A DNA stretch of 10,423 bases, from positions 1 to 10,423 of the forward strand of contig JASHVF010000096.1 of the NCBI GenBank assembly GCA_030039615.1, read 5' to 3'. Below, in pieces: positions 8,725 through 10,423 of the stretch. Position 1 is the first letter of the stretch. Each line of letters opens with the position of its first letter. This DNA is from Gammaproteobacteria bacterium (GTDB lineage: Bacteria; Pseudomonadota; Gammaproteobacteria; Steroidobacterales; Steroidobacteraceae). Below the pieces are notes generated by a model that saw nothing but the letters and a program-made list of their open reading frames with translations, was not told the DNA's origin and ran no database searches. The position numbers and the translations under genes were made by a program.

Positions 8725-9084
8725 GTGGAAACCGACGTCGTACGGGAGAGACTGCTCAAGCGCCGCGAGGAGCTGCGCCAGCGCGCGAGCGATGCCAGCG
8801 CCGAGGCGCGCCACGAGGCGGACCCGTTGTCGGCCGACTTCGCCGAGCAGGTGACGCAGCGCGAGAACGACGACGTGCTCGGTGCAATCTCGAGCTCGGC
8901 GCGTGCCGAGCTGCAGCAGGTGGATGCGGCGCTGCGGCGCCTCGCGCAAGGCCGTTACACGACCTGCTCCGGCTGCGGCGGCGACATCGAGCCCGAGCGG
9001 CTGGCGGCCGTTCCCTACACGGATAAGTGCCGCGCCTGCGCCGAGGGGGCTCGCCCGACGCCCGGCCGCGGGCGCCTCGGCTGA
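8725..9084 (+). CDS. DksA/TraR-family C4 zinc-finger protein
   Basis: A 119-residue protein with a helical, charged N-terminal half (RERLLKRREELRQRA and later QRENDDVLGAI with SARAELQQVDAALRRLAQG) and a C4 zinc finger, C81-x2-C84 (YTTCSGCGGDIEPERL) and C102-x2-C105 (YTDKCRACA). This is the TraR/DksA-like zinc-ribbon layout; proteins of this type bind in the RNA polymerase secondary channel and alter transcription initiation, but it is shorter than DksA (about 150 residues) and lacks the clear DxxDxA coiled-coil tip, so it is a paralogue and not DksA itself. The start is GTG 8725, 17 bases after tal: no ATG exists in this frame before the conserved region, and no clear Shine-Dalgarno is visible, suggesting re-initiation after tal. 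The target is unknown. Confidence 0.85.
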   Translation: METDVVRERLLKRREELRQRASDASAEARHEADPLSADFAEQVTQRENDDVLGAISSSARAELQQVDAALRRLAQGRYTTCSGCGGDIEPERLAAVPYTDKCRACAEGARPTPGRGRLG

Positions 9085-9102
9085 GCCGCCAGCGAACGCA
9101 TC

Positions 9103-9909
9103 TTGCCGGCCTCGGGCGTCATCACCGTCACGACGGACTTCGGACACCAGGGCCCGTTCGTCGGGGTGATCAAGGGCTCGATCCTCACGCGCTTCCCCGC
9201 GGCCCGCATCGTCGATCTCACGCACGAGATCGTCGTGCATTGGCCCGCAGAGGCAGGTTTCTGGCTGGCGCGTGCTTTCCCGTACTTTCCGGTCGGCACG
9301 GTCCACGTCGCGGTAGTCGATCCCGGAGTCGGCACCTCACGCGACATTCTGGCGGTCGAGGCCCGCGGCCACTACTTTCTCGCCCCCGACAACGGGCTGC
9401 TCGCCGGGGTCGTGAGCCGCTGCGCGCCGGCGCGGCTCATCCGGCTCGCCGCGCTCTCTCTGGCGCGGCTCGGAGTCAGCAATCCGAGCGCCACCTTTCA
9501 CGGCCGGGACATCTTCGCGCCGGTCGCGGCGGAGCTCGCCGCCGGGCGCTGCCAGATCGAGGACCTGGGCGAGGCCGTCGGAGCGCTGGTGCCGTCCTGG
9601 GTGGAGGATCCGGCCGTGGAGCCTGCCAGCGTCACCGGAGTCGTCATCACCATCGATCACTTCGGAAACCTCATCACTAATATCGACGCGCATCTGATCG
9701 AGCGTTTCCGCATGCCGGTCGTGCATGCCGGCAACCATGCCTTTCCGCTGCTGCGCACCTACGGGGACGCCGCGCCCGGGCAGTACCTGTCCCTCATCAA
9801 TTCCTTCGGAGTCGTCGAGATCGCCCGCGCCGAGCAGAGCGCCTCGGAGGGGCTGGGCTTGAGCCGCGGAGCTCCTGTCGTCGTCCGGGACGGTACGGAC
9901 CACGCTTAA
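9103..9909 (+). CDS. S-adenosylmethionine hydrolase (SAM hydroxide adenosyltransferase, DUF62 family)
   Basis: A 268-residue enzyme predicted to split S-adenosylmethionine with water into adenosine and methionine. The N-terminal domain opens with VITVTTDFGHQGPFVGVIKG (6-25), then IVDLTHEI (36-43), GTVHVAVVDPGVGTSRDILA (65-84) and YFLAPDNGLL (91-100). The Asp-Arg-His set of the hydrolases is present as D73, R80 and H133 (TFHGRDIFAP), which separates it from fluorinase and chlorinase. The C-terminal domain has VTGVVITIDHFGNLITNI (177-195) and the closing INSFGVVEIARAEQSAS block. The start is TTG 9103: the upstream frame is closed by the stop of the zinc-finger gene (9082-9084) and no ATG or GTG precedes TTDFG. 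The gap of 18 bases suggests co-transcription with tal and the zinc-finger gene. Its physiological role in bacteria (SAM homeostasis) is inferred. Confidence 0.9.
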   Translation: MPASGVITVTTDFGHQGPFVGVIKGSILTRFPAARIVDLTHEIVVHWPAEAGFWLARAFPYFPVGTVHVAVVDPGVGTSRDILAVEARGHYFLAPDNGLLAGVVSRCAPARLIRLAALSLARLGVSNPSATFHGRDIFAPVAAELAAGRCQIEDLGEAVGALVPSWVEDPAVEPASVTGVVITIDHFGNLITNIDAHLIERFRMPVVHAGNHAFPLLRTYGDAAPGQYLSLINSFGVVEIARAEQSASEGLGLSRGAPVVVRDGTDHA

Positions 9910-9958
9910 GCTCGCTACCCCTGGATCGGGCCCTCTGGCGCCCCAATTTCGGTCAATG

Positions 9959-9986
9959 TTGAAAGGCGGCGCGAATCGGCTATAGT
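9959..9986 (+). promoter_or_regulatory. Sigma70-type promoter ahead of the PA3496-like gene
   Basis: TTGAAA (9959-9964) and TATAGT (9981-9986) are separated by 16 bases, each one or two bases from consensus, in otherwise GC-rich DNA. Transcription should begin near 9993, giving a leader of about 60 bases before ATG 10053. Bases 9910-9958 after the SAM-hydrolase stop hold no convincing terminator. Confidence 0.7.
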
Positions 9987-9993
9987 TCGCGCC
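9968..9993. repeat. Perfect 8-bp inverted repeat bracketing the -10 box (candidate operator)
   Basis: GGCGCGAA (9968-9975) and TTCGCGCC (9986-9993) are exact reverse complements separated by 10 bases that contain nearly all of the TATAGT -10 element. Their centres lie 18 bases apart, close to two DNA turns, so a dimeric regulator could sit over the promoter. The right arm also ends at the expected transcription start. No regulator gene is adjacent. Confidence 0.5.
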
Positions 9994-9999
9994 TTATTC

Positions 10000-10016
10000 C
10001 GTGCCAAATAAGCACG
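10000..10016 (+). repeat. Small leader hairpin upstream of the PA3496-like gene
   Basis: CGTGC (10000-10004) and GCACG (10012-10016) form a 5-bp stem with a 7-base AT-rich loop (caaataa). It lies within a few bases of the predicted 5' end of the transcript, where such a stem could protect the message from decay. There is no T-run, so it is not a terminator. Confidence 0.35.
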
Positions 10017-10052
10017 TTACCCGTTGAATTAATTCAGGATTTGCACCAGAAG

Positions 10053-10268
10053 ATGGCCGAACGGGACAACGAGGGCTTCGACCTCGACGAGGAATTCCTG
10101 AACAGTCCCCCCGAGGACGGCACCGACTATGATCGGATGCTCGACCGGGTGGACAAGCGTGTCCGCACCCAGGGAAAGCGGGGCAAGGCGGCCTGGAGCC
10201 GTCTCGAGGAAGTGCTGGCGGACAAGAAGCTCGAGAAGGATCTGCAGGACTTCGACGACGAGCTGTAG
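10053..10268 (+). CDS. Small acidic PA3496-like protein
   Basis: A 71-residue, soluble-looking protein with no signal peptide or membrane helix. The first half is acidic (FDLDEEFL, PPEDGTDYDRMLD) and probably disordered; a basic patch (KRVRTQGKRGK, 39-46) leads into a helix AAWSRLEEVLADKKLEKDLQ, ending in DFDDEL. The GK.AW.RLEE.L..K.L...L..FD pattern resembles small proteins of the PA3496 family in gammaproteobacteria, described in annotations as putative envelope integrity proteins; that function is not supported by anything seen here. ATG 10053 is chosen; AGGA (10036-10039) is 13 bases away, rather far, and TTG 10041 is an alternative start adding four residues. It has its own promoter at 9959-9986 and lies 65 bases ahead of the aspartate kinase gene. 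Confidence 0.72.
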   Translation: MAERDNEGFDLDEEFLNSPPEDGTDYDRMLDRVDKRVRTQGKRGKAAWSRLEEVLADKKLEKDLQDFDDEL

Positions 10269-10298
10269 AACCGCGGCTCCCGTTGCTCGATCCAATCT

Positions 10299-10325
10299 AG
10301 CCTCACCTCAAGGTAAAGCGAGGCT
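10299..10325 (+). promoter_or_regulatory. Hairpin that can hide the aspartate kinase ribosome binding site
   Basis: AGCCTC (10299-10304) and GAGGCT (10320-10325) form a perfect 6-bp stem with a 15-base loop. The right arm contains GAGG (10320-10323), the Shine-Dalgarno sequence 10 bases before the TTG start at 10334. A second CCTC (10306-10309) inside the loop could pair with the same GAGG. The structure could lower translation or couple it to the upstream gene. It lacks a T-run, which argues against a terminator. Confidence 0.4.
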
Positions 10326-10333
10326 TAGCCGCC

Positions 10334-10423
10334 TTGACCCGTAGCCCCTCGCCCTGGATCGTCCTCAAGTTCGGTGGCACGAGCGTCGCGACGCTCGCCA
10401 ACTGGAGCAACATTGCACGGGTC
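10334..10423 (+). CDS. Aspartate kinase, 5' end (probably bifunctional LysAC type)
   Basis: Only the first 30 codons are present: after MTRSPSP comes WIVLKFGGTSVATLANWSNI, whose KFGGTSV is the universal aspartokinase N-terminal phosphate-binding motif. The enzyme phosphorylates aspartate, the first step toward lysine, threonine and methionine. The short N-terminal extension and the W-IVLKFGGTSV...W..I pattern resemble the bifunctional aspartate kinase/diaminopimelate decarboxylase of Xanthomonadales more than E. coli LysC or Pseudomonas LysC, which begin almost directly at the motif; this needs the downstream sequence to settle. The TTG at 10334 is chosen because the frame is closed at 10298, no ATG or GTG precedes the motif, and GAGG lies 10 bases upstream. 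Confidence 0.85.
   Translation, partial: MTRSPSPWIVLKFGGTSVATLANWSNIARV

Noticed and set aside
9103..9909. Fluorinase or chlorinase identity for the SAM-cleaving enzyme
   Set aside because: The Asp-Arg-His set typical of the water-using hydrolases (D73, R80, H133) is present, and the length lacks the fluorinase insertion.
10269..10333. Lysine riboswitch ahead of the aspartate kinase gene
   Set aside because: Only 65 bases are available, far short of the roughly 170-base L box, and no L-box sequence elements are visible.

Overview
The window is dense, very GC-rich bacterial DNA from a chromosomal housekeeping region. Gene content points to a gammaproteobacterium, probably near the Xanthomonadales, Nevskiales or Steroidobacterales. 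The clues are a DsbA with a CPHC centre, a YqjD/YqjE/YqjK-type membrane-protein operon, a short PA3496-like acidic protein, and an aspartate kinase start of the kind found in bifunctional LysAC proteins. A VPLPA-type sorting signal fits an exosortase-bearing, environmental Gram-negative. This placement is inferred from protein flavour, not from a marker gene.

Left part (1-2980, + strand): the 3' two thirds of the methylcrotonoyl-CoA carboxylase carboxyltransferase (beta) gene, followed with a 1-base TGATG overlap by the complete biotin-carrying alpha subunit. Together they form the ATP- and biotin-dependent carboxylase of leucine/isovalerate breakdown. A 141-base gap with one stem-loop follows.

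Middle part (3122-6459): a secreted choice-of-anchor A protein with a VPLPA-CTERM tail (+) converges on, and overlaps by 18 bases, a minus-strand pair. That pair is a 3-methyladenine DNA glycosylase followed by a periplasmic DsbA thiol oxidase, overlapping by 25 bases. A 45-base AT-rich gap separates the glycosylase from a divergently transcribed, exported LysM plus YkuD L,D-transpeptidase.

Right-middle (6453-7449, - strand): three small membrane-protein genes (DUF883/YqjD-like, YqjE/holin-X-like, YqjK-like) linked by two ATGA overlaps. Their last stop overlaps the transpeptidase stop by 7 bases.

Right part (7577-10423, + strand): transaldolase, a DksA/TraR-type C4 zinc-finger protein (GTG start) and an S-adenosylmethionine hydrolase (TTG start) lie with gaps of 17 and 18 bases and look like one transcription unit. 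A 143-base gap carries the clearest promoter in the window (TTGAAA-N16-TATAGT), with a perfect 8-bp inverted repeat bracketing its -10 box. It drives a 71-aa PA3496-like protein and probably the following aspartate kinase, cut off at the window end, whose Shine-Dalgarno sequence can pair into a hairpin.

I see no rRNA, tRNA, CRISPR array, insertion sequence, phage gene or toxin-antitoxin pair. Nothing here amounts to a clear undescribed system. The points most worth a second look are the orphan exosortase substrate, the inverted repeat over the 9959-9986 promoter, the possible hairpin control of the aspartate kinase start, and the tal / zinc-finger / SAM-hydrolase grouping.
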